Notes under the pieces: model-generated | What the model saw: only the letters and a program-made list of their open reading frames with translations | What the model was told of the DNA's origin: nothing | Database searches by the model: none | Origin: Mercenaria mercenaria | Taxonomy: Eukaryota > Mollusca > Bivalvia > Venerida > Veneridae | NCBI RefSeq assembly: GCF_021730395.1 | Contig: NC_069362.1 | Coordinates: 45,092,501-45,156,500, forward strand | Length of the DNA stretch: 64,000 nucleotides | Direction: 5' to 3' | Shown: one piece after another, positions 21,857 to 31,915 of the stretch | Layout of the letters: every line of letters begins with the position of its first letter | Position numbering within the stretch: position 1 is the stretch's first letter | Program-made: the position numbers and the translations under genes

Positions 21857-22110
21857 ACCGGAAGGCGATGGTACGATGGTGAAAACGCGATGGTACGATG
21901 GTGAAACCGCGATGGTACGATGGTGATAACGCGATGGCACGATGGTGAAAACGCGATGGTACGATGGTGATAACGCGATGGCACGATGGTGAAAACGCGA
22001 TGGTACGATGATGAAAACGCGATGGCACGATGATACGATGGTGAAAACGCGATGGTACGATGGTGAAACCGCGATGGTATGATGGTGATAACACGATGGC
22101 ACGAATATTT
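21857..22110 (-). repeat. 22-bp minisatellite, block 3 (minus orientation)
   Basis: It begins ACCGGAAGGCGATGGTACGA, the exact inverse of the end of block 2, and continues for ~11 units. Blocks 2 and 3 therefore make an inverted repeat of ~240-bp arms with a 316-bp single-copy spacer (21541-21856). Confidence 0.9.
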
Positions 22111-22482
22111 TTCACCAGGCATAGTTTAAGGACTACTCGTAATTCAGCAGGGACTATAAGTAACTTACCTTTTCAACTGATACAATGTTGCCATAACATG
22201 CAGAATTTTTTAATAGCATAACATTTTGTTCATCTTTAATTTTAGAAGTTTCATGATCGAAGTTACCTTGGACTACTTTTGTCCCATGAAAATGTTATAC
22301 ATTGTAACTTCCTGTTGGGGATTAGTCAATTACTATTTGGACATGATTGTATACAAACCCAATATACAAAGCATTAACTGTTTACTAGCAGTTAGAATGG
22401 CACACTTGGGGGAGGAGTTAGCGATAATAAGTTCAAAACATAATTTTGCGTTCATTGCAGTCTGTGCTATTTTACTAAAAAG
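22111..22482 (+). promoter_or_regulatory. 5' flank conserved between the two MGKGL-type exons
   Basis: It aligns with 58100-58471 (aggcatagtttaaggactac; gatacaatgttgccataaca; ttggactacttttgtcccat; gggggaggagttagcgat). A conserved acceptor-like TTCATTGCAG ends 22 bases before the ATG in both, so a non-coding exon further upstream may exist. Confidence 0.4.
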
Positions 22483-22743
22483 ATGGGGAAAGGTTTACCT
22501 AACAGTTATTTAAGACACATAGTTAATAGAAGTAATACACTTAACGAGTTAGCAAATTTTAAAGAGAAGTCATTTGCGAGTCTGACTGATACAAATGTCA
22601 ATATCCCAGTTAAACCCTCCGGGTCACCACATTTTACCAAGGTTGTGATCGCACTAGTTATAGCTGGAATTGTTGCAATTGGAGTAGAAGTGGCGCTGGT
22701 CGTCGTTTTAACAAAAAAGGCGATGACGGAAAGAAAACGACAG
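22483..22743 (+). CDS. copy A MGKGL-type first exon (transmembrane)
   Basis: 87 codons: a short N-terminal tail, SGSPHFTK, the helix VVIALVIAGIVAIGVEVALV and VVL, then TKKAMTERKRQ. The homologous exon of copy C ends TKKGDDGEKTT and exits in phase 1. Here the A-run after TTAAC is one base shorter, so the exon exits in phase 0. The donor is GTTAGA at 22744. Confidence 0.65.
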
Positions 22744-23146
22744 GTTAGACTATTGAACTATGTCGTTCAATCTTTTCCCCGTTATATAAATATACATGCA
22801 CTTCTATTTAAAAACATTAATGCACTAATTTTGCAAATGAAATATGCACCTAAACGTAGGTAAACACGTTTCTGAAATAAGAATTTCTTTCAAATATTTC
22901 AACTTTTATATCTTATATTATATTGATCTTATCAAGATTTATTTTAAAAGACATGTTTATTATATCACAGATTATAAAATCGTGAATACTTTAATTGCTA
23001 TGCCAAAGGCTAAAGAAACTTCAACCAGATAAGATAAACAACACTTTAACTTCTACAAATAATACATACACGTAAGAGTTACATTTATCTAAGTATAATG
23101 TGTTTCAGCTTTATTAAAACTTGATATGTGTATTATCTTTTTCAAG

Positions 23147-23231
23147 TTTTACCAAGTGAAACGCCACAAACAACTACCAGACCTGTTACATCAACGACCA
23201 CGATACCGGAAAAAAACAAACACTGCCTCAG
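23147..23231 (+). CDS. copy A stalk exon 1
   Basis: It is the homologue of 59117-59200 (VLPSETPQTTTRPVTSTTTI). It is 85 rather than 84 nt long, so it is one base out of the symmetrical phase 1-1 design. The acceptor TTTTTCAAG and donor GTTTCGG are conserved. If read in the phase delivered by the shortened copy A first exon, it is open but gives an unrelated basic peptide and restores phase 1 at its end. Confidence 0.6.
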
Positions 23232-23713
23232 GTTTCGGTCATTTATATTATCAATTTACAGATTTGAGCAATAACACTGCTTGTAGTATCTTTAGGCTTT
23301 AAACAGATTAAACACAAGAAGAAATTTACGAATTACTAAAGTTCGATTAAACCTGGTATAAAGAACCTATGTAAATACGAAGCAAACATATCTGTGTAAA
23401 AGGAAATATGCGTGTTAGCTTAGTCATAACTAGCCAAAGCAATTTGTATTACATGTACCATTAAAACTGATAAAGTTTTCAACAACTGGCAGTTACTGTA
23501 TGGCATTTAATTACGAATACAGCTCTTCATTCACAACTCTTTTTTTATATTTTACCAAGTGATTTGATACTTTTACCTGCTATGCTAAAGGCTAAAGAAA
23601 CTTCAACTAGATAAGAGAAACAATAAATTGACTTCTACAATTAATGTAGCGTACACGTTCCTTTAAGTTGAATGTGTTTCAGCTTTATTAAAATTTGTAT
23701 AAATTTTCTCAAG

Positions 23714-23802
23714 GTTTACCAAGTGAAACGCCAGAAACAGCTACGGTAACAAGACCTGTTACACCAACGACCACATACAGGAAATAGCAAGCACTACCTC
23801 AG
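23714..23802 (+). CDS. copy A stalk exon 2 (frame-broken)
   Basis: GLPSETPETATVTRPVTPTT matches copy C 59657-59746, but one base is missing in the ACCATGATACCGG segment and an in-frame TAG follows. Because the exon is phase 1-1 in the intact copy, skipping it would not disturb the frame. Confidence 0.6.
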
Positions 23803-23926
23803 GTTTCAGACAATTATATTTTCTTTTTATTTAGAGTTAAGTTATAATTTTTCCAAAAAATAATGTTTAGTTTCCCCGCCGCATCAAAGAAAAATTGACG
23901 AAATTCGCAAAAAGAGATAATTCAAC

Positions 23927-23957
<31 letters not shown>

Positions 23958-24168
23958 GAAAGAAAGAAAATAAGCGGTGAATTGGCGTTCGGTGTTCTGT
24001 TTATTCTATAAACGTACATTATGCATTGATGAATCGTGCCAAAACGAAACTACAAAATTCAAATAGATATCTTTTTTATTGCATCGAGAACAGTTATATA
24101 AGAATGCTTGTTCAGTATGGGTCAGTTTCAGTGTTCAGTTCCACGCCCGTTTTTAGCATTATTTTAGT

Positions 24169-24944
24169 TACAGTGCTTTAGGGTATAGCGGATTTTAGGG
24201 TATTTGTTTGTTTTGGGTTTAACGCCGTTTTTCAACAGCATTTCAGTCATGTAACAGCGGGCAGATAAGTTAAACCCCACCAGTGTTCCTGGATTCTGTA
24301 CCAGTACAAACCTGTTCTCCGCACGTAACTGCCAACTTCCCTACATGACTCAGAGGTGGAGGACTAATGATTTCAGACACAATGTAATTTGTCAAATAGT
24401 CACGGCGAACATACGCCCCGCCCGAGTATCGAACTCACGACTTTTATAACTTTTCATATCATTATTTTACTGCCATACAGAAATATGTTTTGACATACAT
24501 TTTATATGTTTGCTTGTCATGTTAGTTTTATATGTCATCAAAATGGAATTGAAGCTATCTTTTACTCTTTTACTGACTAAATCAGTGAGATCTATTTGAT
24601 AATTTGATAGAAATTTAAAAAGCTGATTTTTTTTTATTTTGGTAAAGAGAATACATAAGTTTTCTGTTTCATAGTGAAAAAAAATCTTGGGAAGTTTTAG
24701 ATGAGGATTTTAAGCTAATTTTGGAAAAATGATCAAAGCTATCATGTACACCCTAAATCAGTGCATACGTAAACAATGGCATGGAGAGAAAAATAATAAG
24801 AATTTCTATTAAAAGCTGAATGATTTGAAAAGAATAGCTATTTTCTGTCTGATATACAGAAAAACACTATTAAACTTCATTCTATTTTGTACTTGAATGC
24901 ATTAAAAATCAGTTAGTTTATCCGCTTTAACCTAAGGCACTGTA
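24169..24944. mobile_element. non-autonomous TIR DNA element
   Basis: The left end is TACAGTGCTTTAGGGTATAG, CGGAT. The right end is the complement, TACAGTGCCTTAGGTTAAAG, CGGAT. This gives ~30-bp imperfect inverted repeats, 776 bp in all, and no coding capacity. A SINE-derived segment lies close to the left end. The superfamily is not assignable from the ends alone. Confidence 0.65.
24205..24445 (-). mobile_element. SINE (minus strand) inside the TIR element
   Basis: The plus-strand reading starts TTGTTTTGGGTTTAACGCCG, TTTTTCAACAGC, the complement of a SINE tail ending CGGCGTTAAACCCAAAACAA. It then passes CCTGTTCTCCGCACGTAACT and GAGTATCGAACTCACGAC (a box-B-like complement). Same family as the diverged copy at 6150-6540. 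Confidence 0.65.
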
Positions 24945-26334
24945 TATCAGGCGGTCAGTCCACCTAAACATCACTCCTTGAGAAGACCATTACTGGCCCT
25001 AAAGTCTGTAAGCAACTACGTACTTTTTCACATAAAGAATCCTAGTTGGAAGCAGGGCTCGAAAGAACGCCCTGTTTAGAAATTACCAAGTCAAGGACTG
25101 TATCCCCTACACCATGAACCCGGACTTAATATAGACTGCCTGACATCGGTTGAATCTGCCAACATTCCACCATAGTGTTCTTATCAACACAAATTGAAAT
25201 AATCATCAAACATATCATACAAAACTTTAATGGTGCTTTCATTCTAGTTTCTTTTAATAGAAAATTTGTTATATCTGAATTATCACGTAATGACAATGTG
25301 AGCTTTTGTGATCATGTTTTGTCTGTCGTCAATTTCGTCTGCGTCAGTGCTTCAACAATTTCGTGTTTAATGACACAGCTTCAACAATTTCGTGTTTAAT
25401 ATAATATAAAGTAATTTTCTCAGAATATACTGAGTGCCAAATGCAACCTTCAGATCAAGTATTGTTTTATATCAAACTTATCATCTACGTAAGATGCAAT
25501 GGATTTCATATAAAACGGGCAATGTCGTTAATAAAAATGAAATTAAAAATGACAAAAAAAAAAAAAAAAAAAAATGAAATCCGCACGGCCTCATTAAATT
25601 TTGCAAAAGGTGGCCTGAGAAATTAAACATTTTTTTTGGCCTAAGACACTGCCGGCTCTAAACAGATTAAACACAAGAAAAAAATACGAGTTACTGGAAT
25701 TCGATTATACTCAGTTTCATATTAGAAAAATTGAGCAGTAACTATAATTTACCTATGTAAAAAAGGAATGTACATAACTGCGTGTAGTCGGAATATAAAC
25801 ATAACTAGCCAAAGCAATTTGTAATACATGTACCGTTAAACTTGCAACGTTTTCAACGACCGACTGTTAATGCATGACATTTGACTACGAATACAGCTCT
25901 TTTTATATTCAACCAAGTGCTTTGATGAGATTTTATACCTTAATAGTTAATGGCTATTTACAAAAAGTGACTAATGCAGATATAATACTGTATTTAAAAA
26001 TAATATCTTGCCTTTAAATACCTTTTTGACAAATAAACTGTTCCACAACAACTAAATACATTTTGATTTGAAAACTCTATAATTTCAGAATGTACTTTAA
26101 GCATCATAAAGCTGACAACGATAATAAAATTAGCCGCAAAATAACACAACGCATTCCTGACCCATAAATATAACATTTAGCGCATTTCACGTCTGAAATA
26201 TTACTGAGATCCCTCTACTGCTAAATTTAAAACAATGACTGTTACAACGTAACCGCGGGGTTTCCCTGGATATTCTTAATGTAATATTTTGTCTTTGTAT
26301 GTATGATTACCAATGTATATATTCTGGTATTTAG

Positions 26335-26499
26335 TGTATGGAAAATGGACGACTTGGGGTTCCTGGGGTTCTTGTGACGTCACATGTGGCGGTGGAACAC
26401 AGTCTCGAACAAGAATATGCTCTAAGACAGATTCTGCAGATCTTGAATGTGTCGGAAATAATGCACAAGAGAAAACTTGTTCAGAATGGGAATGCCCAG
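26335..26499 (+). CDS. copy A thrombospondin type-1 repeat exon
   Basis: 55 residues starting VYGKWTTWGSWGSCDVTCGG and ending CSEWECP. It has the WxxWxxW tract (a C-mannosylation motif in this family), CSVTC-like CDVTCGGG, the RTRxCS strand and six cysteines. It enters and leaves in phase 1 (acceptor TATTTAG 26334, donor GTATGT 26500). It matches the second TSP1 of copies B and C; the first is missing here. Confidence 0.88.
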
Positions 26500-26830
26500 G
26501 TATGTCAATTAATTACGTTATTTCAAATATATGTGTCTTTCAACACCTTTCAACGCTACACCCGTACACCCGTTTAATGCTTGCTCTTGTATGCAGAATA
26601 ACGAGTTGAATTAACAATGTAAAACGTTTATACCAGGTTTTGTATTTGAATAATATTTGCAGTAAGTACAACATATATCTCTATCCTCAGTAATTTGAAA
26701 GCAGAGGAATACTACACATGAAGGAAAAATGTATGTAATTAAAATGGGGTTTGATGACATTGGAATATTTAGGATTATTTTATGTCATTTAAGTAATTTT
26801 ATAAAAATAAATAAGGTTTTTTCTTTCCAG

Positions 26831-27127
26831 ATTGTAGCAAAGAATGTACAGTAGGAGTCCTAAACACGGATTGTGATACATGTCTTTGTGACGGTACGGT
26901 CATTACGGGAAGGGTACGCGCTGTTTCAACTGGCAACCCAATCAGCAATGCGGCATTGTATACAAGCACTGCACCAACCAAGCTTCTAGCTCAGAGTAAT
27001 TCGACCGGCTTCTTCTCATTAGACGCAATATGCACATTGACGGAGCTTCTAATTACACGAAACGGTTTCGTTGACATCACTGTCGTAGTAAGCGGCGAGA
27101 ACATAGAAATAAATATGACCAGAATAG
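26831..27127 (+). CDS. copy A carboxypeptidase-regulatory-like domain exon
   Basis: 99 residues: DCSKECTVGVLNTDCDTCLC, then DGTVITGRVRAVSTGNPISN, AALYTSTAPTKLLAQSNSTG and FFSLDAIC. The GRV-x-x-x-x-G-x-P-x-x-x-A-x-x pattern followed by T/S-N/D-S-x-G-x-F is the beta-sandwich regulatory fold seen at the same place in CILP, after the TSP1. Phase 1-1; acceptor TTTCCAG 26830, donor GTATCG 27128. Confidence 0.85.
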
Positions 27128-27564
27128 GTATCGGTTTTACTTATCATCACACAATAGCAGTTGTGTTATAATTTTCAACAAAAGAAAAGCTCTGGAATAT
27201 GGTTAATTATTAATTTGATGAAAGTGTAAAGTGTAGTTTGCATCGAAACAGATGAATGCCTTTGACCGCATCTCTCGTTTCAAGTATATGTATTGGCAGG
27301 TTAGAAGAAGTTTAAATTAAAGTATAGTTTTCCTTTCGTAATTTATCTGTTTAAAGTGTTCCATTTTAATTTTAAAGTCCGACGACAATTGCTAGATAGA
27401 CTAGATGGTTTGCATACTGTAATATTTCATATCAAACTACAACCCTTACTAATTCCTTTGTTCCTAATAAAACAAAACATGAAATATCATGTCGCTTTGA
27501 TATCAAATGCGTGATATATTTTATATCTTCGTCTAAATTGTACCTGCAGTAGCTTTATATTCAG

Positions 27565-27673
27565 TGTTGCCCTACCTGACGGAAACACCACAGGCAAAGA
27601 AAAGACTATCAGGAGAAAATGTAACACTATGTTGTGAAGCAGTTGCCAGTCCCCCAATTGATTATTATGAGTG
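27565..27673 (+). CDS. copy A Ig domain, first half
   Basis: VLPYLTETPQAKKRLSGENV then TLCCEAVASPPIDYYEW. The VTLCC-x-A and YYEW motifs are the B and C strands of an Ig C2-set domain. The exon ends in phase 2 inside the Trp codon. Confidence 0.87.
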
Positions 27674-28024
27674 GTAAGTGTGTCAAATATCGTGCATGGT
27701 GCATGTTACAGTTAATAAAATCATGAGTTTGACAGAGTGTTTAACATAGTTTTGTTGGTAGGGACATCCAAATGGTGCAACTTTCAACGAAGAAGAAATT
27801 CCCTTTCACTTCATCTCCAAAGCATTGCATGAAATTCAAATAATTTTCAAATAATATTTTTGCTCTGTTTGACATTGAGAAACTTTTTGACATTGAAAAA
27901 ACATTTTAACATCGATGTCGATAAATGCAATTTCAAAATTTTACAAACGTATTCAATACACGCGGACGATATCATATGTGATATTCCAGTTATTAAAAAC
28001 TTCTCAACTACATCTGTGCAATAG

Positions 28025-28182
28025 GTTCAAAGATGATTTACTATTAAATGAATCCTTGTATCAAGATGGTAACAAGCTGACTTTGTCTCATTTGACCATA
28101 ACCGACAGCGGAAGATACCAATGCAGAGCTAATAGCCCTGCAGGAGCTATTATGTCACCTGCTGCAACATTACGTGTAAAAG
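28025..28182 (+). CDS. copy A Ig domain, second half
   Basis: FKDDLLLNESLYQDGNKLTL, SHLTITDSGRYQCRANSPAG, AIMSPAATLRVK. The DSGRYQCRA motif is the F strand with its tyrosine corner. The exon completes the Trp codon and exits in phase 1. Confidence 0.88.
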
Positions 28183-29090
28183 GTTCGTTTATTGAAGTTA
28201 CTCAGACGATCTTATATACAATATTACTGATTAGGTTAGATTTAAAGAACGATTTGAATGTGGTTCTCTGGTATTGAATACCATTTTCTGTTTACAGTAA
28301 TGGCAAAAACATCACATGCATGATAGAAAGCTAAGAAACACCATTCTTGTAACTCGAGATACTGTCACCTTTCTTTATTGTATGACAAGCATTTAGGTAC
28401 ACGTACTACAAGGCGCTTAAATTAATATCCTGTAATTTTAGTTACAACTTGAAATTCTTAGATAAACTGATTTCGTTCACATTTATCATTTAACTGAAAA
28501 ATCTTTTTCCATAAATAATGCACATCATGGTTACTGGTCATTTAAGATATATCACTTTGAAATACTGAATCATAATGTTGTACACATTTAGACTCGTCGC
28601 CATTTCTTTTGTTGTATTTGCATATTTGTCTAGATGAAAGCTTAAATTTTGTAGTTGTGTTGCCAGGTTAGACATTGGTAGTAAGATCGCATATGTTAAA
28701 ACGAATGAATAAAAATAGAATATTGTATTAATGTCTATACACATGTCACTAAAATATTGAAAAAAGGGCTCCATCACGCTTTTGTTTCAATATCACTTTT
28801 TGAGTTTTTTTTCCAGTTAATTAAGCATGATTTATCAATTCGCAAACATGCTTTTATGGACATTTTCATCGTGTCACAGTTTTAAACACTGTTTATCCTC
28901 AAGTTGCATTTTCAAAATTGACATTACCAGAGTTAAAGGAATGCCAGAAATGATCATTTTGTTGAAAAATGTGTCTTTAAACCAAATTTGATATAACTAT
29001 ATAATTCGCTGTATTTTGCTAACGAGGACACGTTTTTCAAATGTACTCATAATGGTAATTTATGTATATCTATTACTTCATGTGTTACAG

Positions 29091-31038
29091 AGGAATCAAA
29101 TGATTTCTGTGCGGATGCATTACAACAAAAGACAGTCGCTTTACCTGATGATTGTGTCCAAGCTAGAACAAATACCGCAACGTACGAAGTTGGGGAATGC
29201 ATTTCAAAGAGCTGCAGAGAAAATACGACAACTGACTTTGGAACCTGTCGTGAAGACGTTTCGTCATGCTGCACAATTGGCGAAGCAGTCCTTGAAACTG
29301 TGCAATGTTCTGGATATGAACTTGAGTTGGTTGTTATTAGGTCATGCAGCTGTACTGCATGCAGTTCGAATTCGCTAACAATTTCTGGAACAGCAGTTGG
29401 AGTCGAAGATGGATCGCCACTTAAATTTGAGGAAGTCAGGGTGAATGGCGTATTAAAAACAGTTACTAGCTCTACAGGTGACTTCAGTTTTGTTGTTTTG
29501 AAAACGTCTCCAAAAGTGATAATAAATTTACAAGATACTTATTTCCGACAATTTCTTCCAGCAATTAAATCAATTGAAATCACCGATGAAATGAGTGGTG
29601 AACTTCGTGTAGATATTGGGATGATACAGGCAGTAGAACCAGTTGAAATTGATTCAAATACTGAAAACATTCTTCAGGGCAACCTCTTATTTTAGATGAA
29701 GTCGTGGACTTGTATGTTCCGTTAGAACTAGGCGAAAGCGTTACAGACCAGGATATAAAATTATGGAGGATGAATACTGAAACAGGAACATGGGAATATG
29801 TTTCTCCTGGAACAGGAACAAGAAGACGGAAAAGACAAGTCACTGCTCTTTGGATTGGCGAAATCGACTGGTCCAGTGTGACAGACCAGGATTGGTATAA
29901 TTACGGTTATGTATACACTTTAACTGACAGACCCTGTTATTTCAAAATTCGTCTTTTCACAGACCAACAATTTACAACACAAGTTCCAAACCCGGAAAGA
30001 TATATTGAGGTAGATTACCACACTATTAAAGATTCCACGCTATTAACTATCAGGGATTATCTGTACTATCCTGAAAATGAATGCATTCATGCTATTTGTG
30101 AAGATGATAATGCATACATAGCCCTATATTATTACGGAAGAAATGGTTATGATTCTCTTTATGCTGGTCCGCCAGAAATAGGATCAAGCAGCCATTATTA
30201 CGAAATAATGGAGGACGATAGAGTTCTGAAAATCCAAATGTCTTCCTCAAGTAATGGACCTTTTTACAATAACCTGACACAATGCGAAGCCTCAACCTCG
30301 AATAATTATCACCTGAGGTATCACTACGGGATGACGTCTGAAGCTTTCACATACATGAAAACATTTACTTTCAGTCCAAGTTTAGGGATACCGGAGTCAA
30401 TAAGGATCAGTCAGAGGACGTGGTACCCAGACCGTTCATTTGAAGGCTACAGAGTATGTTTCATGAAAGTAAGCCTTTTGTTTGAAGACGGACTATCTTT
30501 GTCACCTGGCCAATACATAAAACTTAAAGCAACAAGCTACGGTGGTACAAACAATGAAATTAAAGACTTTATTCTTGGAATCCGAGAGTATGACATTACG
30601 AATGTCACAGAGAATTCTTCAGTTTGTATCGAATATAAATGCAGTGGAACCATAGATCCGAATTTTGACCAACAATTTGATCACACAAGAATAGTGCTGA
30701 CACTGGTTTATCCAACCAGCGAAATGGAATGTAACGTAACAAAGGAAGCAGACTTTTTGTCTTCTGACGATACTTCCCTAAATGAGGCCCAGATTGGAAG
30801 TACAAATGGCACTTACGAAATATATGCACCGACAGTATACACACCCGATAATGGTCTATACTCGGCTACTAGCGACAAGTTAGTTATCGACAGTGCCTAT
30901 GTCACGGCTGAAGGTGAATGCCGATCAGGAGAACCACAAAATATTGTTGATGATAACCCGGACACTGGCGTGGCAGTAACATTTACATTTAAAAACAAAT
31001 GTTTATACTGGTGGTTATGGTTTTATGACGATTGTTAG
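29091..31038 (+). pseudogene. copy A CILP C-terminal exon with internal loss
   Basis: The exon opens EESNDFCADALQQKTVALPD and is open to the TAG at 29693-29695. The next 9 bases change frame, and the frame starting within 29697-29704 continues to TAG 31036-31038. Relative to copy B about 85 codons are missing at this point. The downstream part has the furin-type site RRRKR at 29821-29835 and the CILP blocks CYFKIRLF, ECIHAICEDD, NGPFYNNLTQCEAS, YRVCFMKV, LKATSYGGTN, ILGIREYD, CIEYKCSGTID, YAPTVYTPDNGLYSATS, GECRSG and NPDTGVAVTF. The C-terminus is longer than in B and lacks the usual final TF-C ending. Confidence 0.8.
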
Positions 31039-31186
31039 TTTGAAAAAAATACTGTTTGTGCATAGTTTTCTGGGCAATATTAAGTCACATACTTTTCCCG
31101 ATAAATTGTAAAACTCCTATCACTTCTGGTAGTGAAACACTTTTTACAGGGTCATGGAGGTAGAGCTGTGTTAGATATGTATATAG

Positions 31187-31310
31187 ATCTATATGAAGTC
31201 AAAGACTTTATTCTTGCAGTCCGAGAGTATGTTCTTACAAATATCACAGGGAATTCTTCGATATGTATTGAGTATAAATGCAGTGGAACCATAGGTACAT
31301 TTTTTTGAAT
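31187..31310 (+). pseudogene. detached fragment of the CILP C-terminal exon
   Basis: EVKDFILAVREYVLTNITGN then SSICIEYKCSGTIGTFF and stop. It parallels EIKDFILGIREYDITNVTEN and SSVCIEYKCSGTID of copy A 30556-30660, with base differences spread along it. It lies 150 bp after the copy A stop, so a second CILP body once continued here or this is a partial tandem duplication. Confidence 0.8.
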
Positions 31311-31915
31311 AAAATTTGTTTACCATTAATAAGGTATGTAACAGAGAAAACACACACATAAACGCACGCACGTACACATGCACACAAACCCTAGCTTAAA
31401 GCCCTGCTCCGCGGCTATTCAAATTCTATTGTGTGCATGCAACCTATGATTACAATAGGTAACAGTTAACGGCCACGCGCCACACTTTAGTACGCAAAAC
31501 CATAAGTATTTTATATAGAATTTTATATAAAATAGACTCTATTTTGACAGGCGTCACTGTTCAAAGTCAGGATTTTCATGCTTTTTCAGTGACAATTTAA
31601 GGTTAAAAGGTAAGACAGGAGCAGGCCTTTAAATTATAAATACGGATAGCAAACCACGTGGTCCTTCTTTTTATCATGATTATAGATCGTCGCGTTGTTA
31701 CTGACCCGCAACTTTATAATTTGTTATATGTAAGCATAAGAATTATTTTCCTAAATCCGATTTTTTAATTTGTTATATTTTTTTTACAGAATCCAATCAT
31801 CATTTCCTTGCATTAATCAAACAGCTGGTCTCTACAAACAAAATATGAGTGAAAAGTGTCAAGCTTTGCAAAAATAACGACCACTGCGGAAGATACTTTT
31901 CCAGTCTAGAGTTTT
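31311..31915. other. intergenic, no gene seen
   Basis: A possible polyadenylation signal AATAAA occurs at 31308. The rest is AT-rich, with a small TATATAGAATTTTATATAAA-like palindrome near 31512. No exon is seen. Confidence 0.4.

Larger units (their letters stand above)
23857..25634. other. ~1.8-kb insertion in copy A absent from copy C
   Basis: Copy A and copy C introns align up to about 23856/59800 and again from 25635/59806, so this block is extra in A (or lost in C). It contains poly-A (23929-23951), a TIR element (24169-24944) with a SINE inside, and a second poly-A near 25556. No gene is seen. Confidence 0.6.
22483..31038 (+). pseudogene. CILP-like type II membrane protein, copy A (damaged)
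   Basis: Exons found in order: MGKGL first exon 22483-22743, stalks 23147-23231 and 23714-23802, one TSP1 26335-26499, carboxypeptidase-regulatory-like 26831-27127, Ig 27565-27673 and 28025-28182, and CILP C-terminal exon 29091-31038. Compared with copies B and C, the first exon is one base short in an A-run and stalk 1 is one base long. Stalk 2 is one base short and gains an in-frame TAG. The first TSP1 exon is deleted. The last exon lacks ~85 codons, with a stop at 29693-29695. All other splice sites and phases are intact. Either a recent pseudogene, a gene producing altered or shortened products, or partly an assembly artefact. The stretch 29704-31038 alone is a clean CILP C-terminal half with a furin site. 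Confidence 0.7.

Noticed and set aside
21104-22122. Several overlapping open frames coding SYHRVITIVPS-type repeats on both strands
   Set aside because: They arise from the stop-free 22-bp minisatellite in all frames. There is no start context, splice signal or domain.
29704-31038. A separate gene starting at ATG 29704
   Set aside because: The ATG falls inside sequence homologous to the middle of the copy B last exon, so it is an internal Met and not a gene start. Independent use of this frame remains possible but unsupported.
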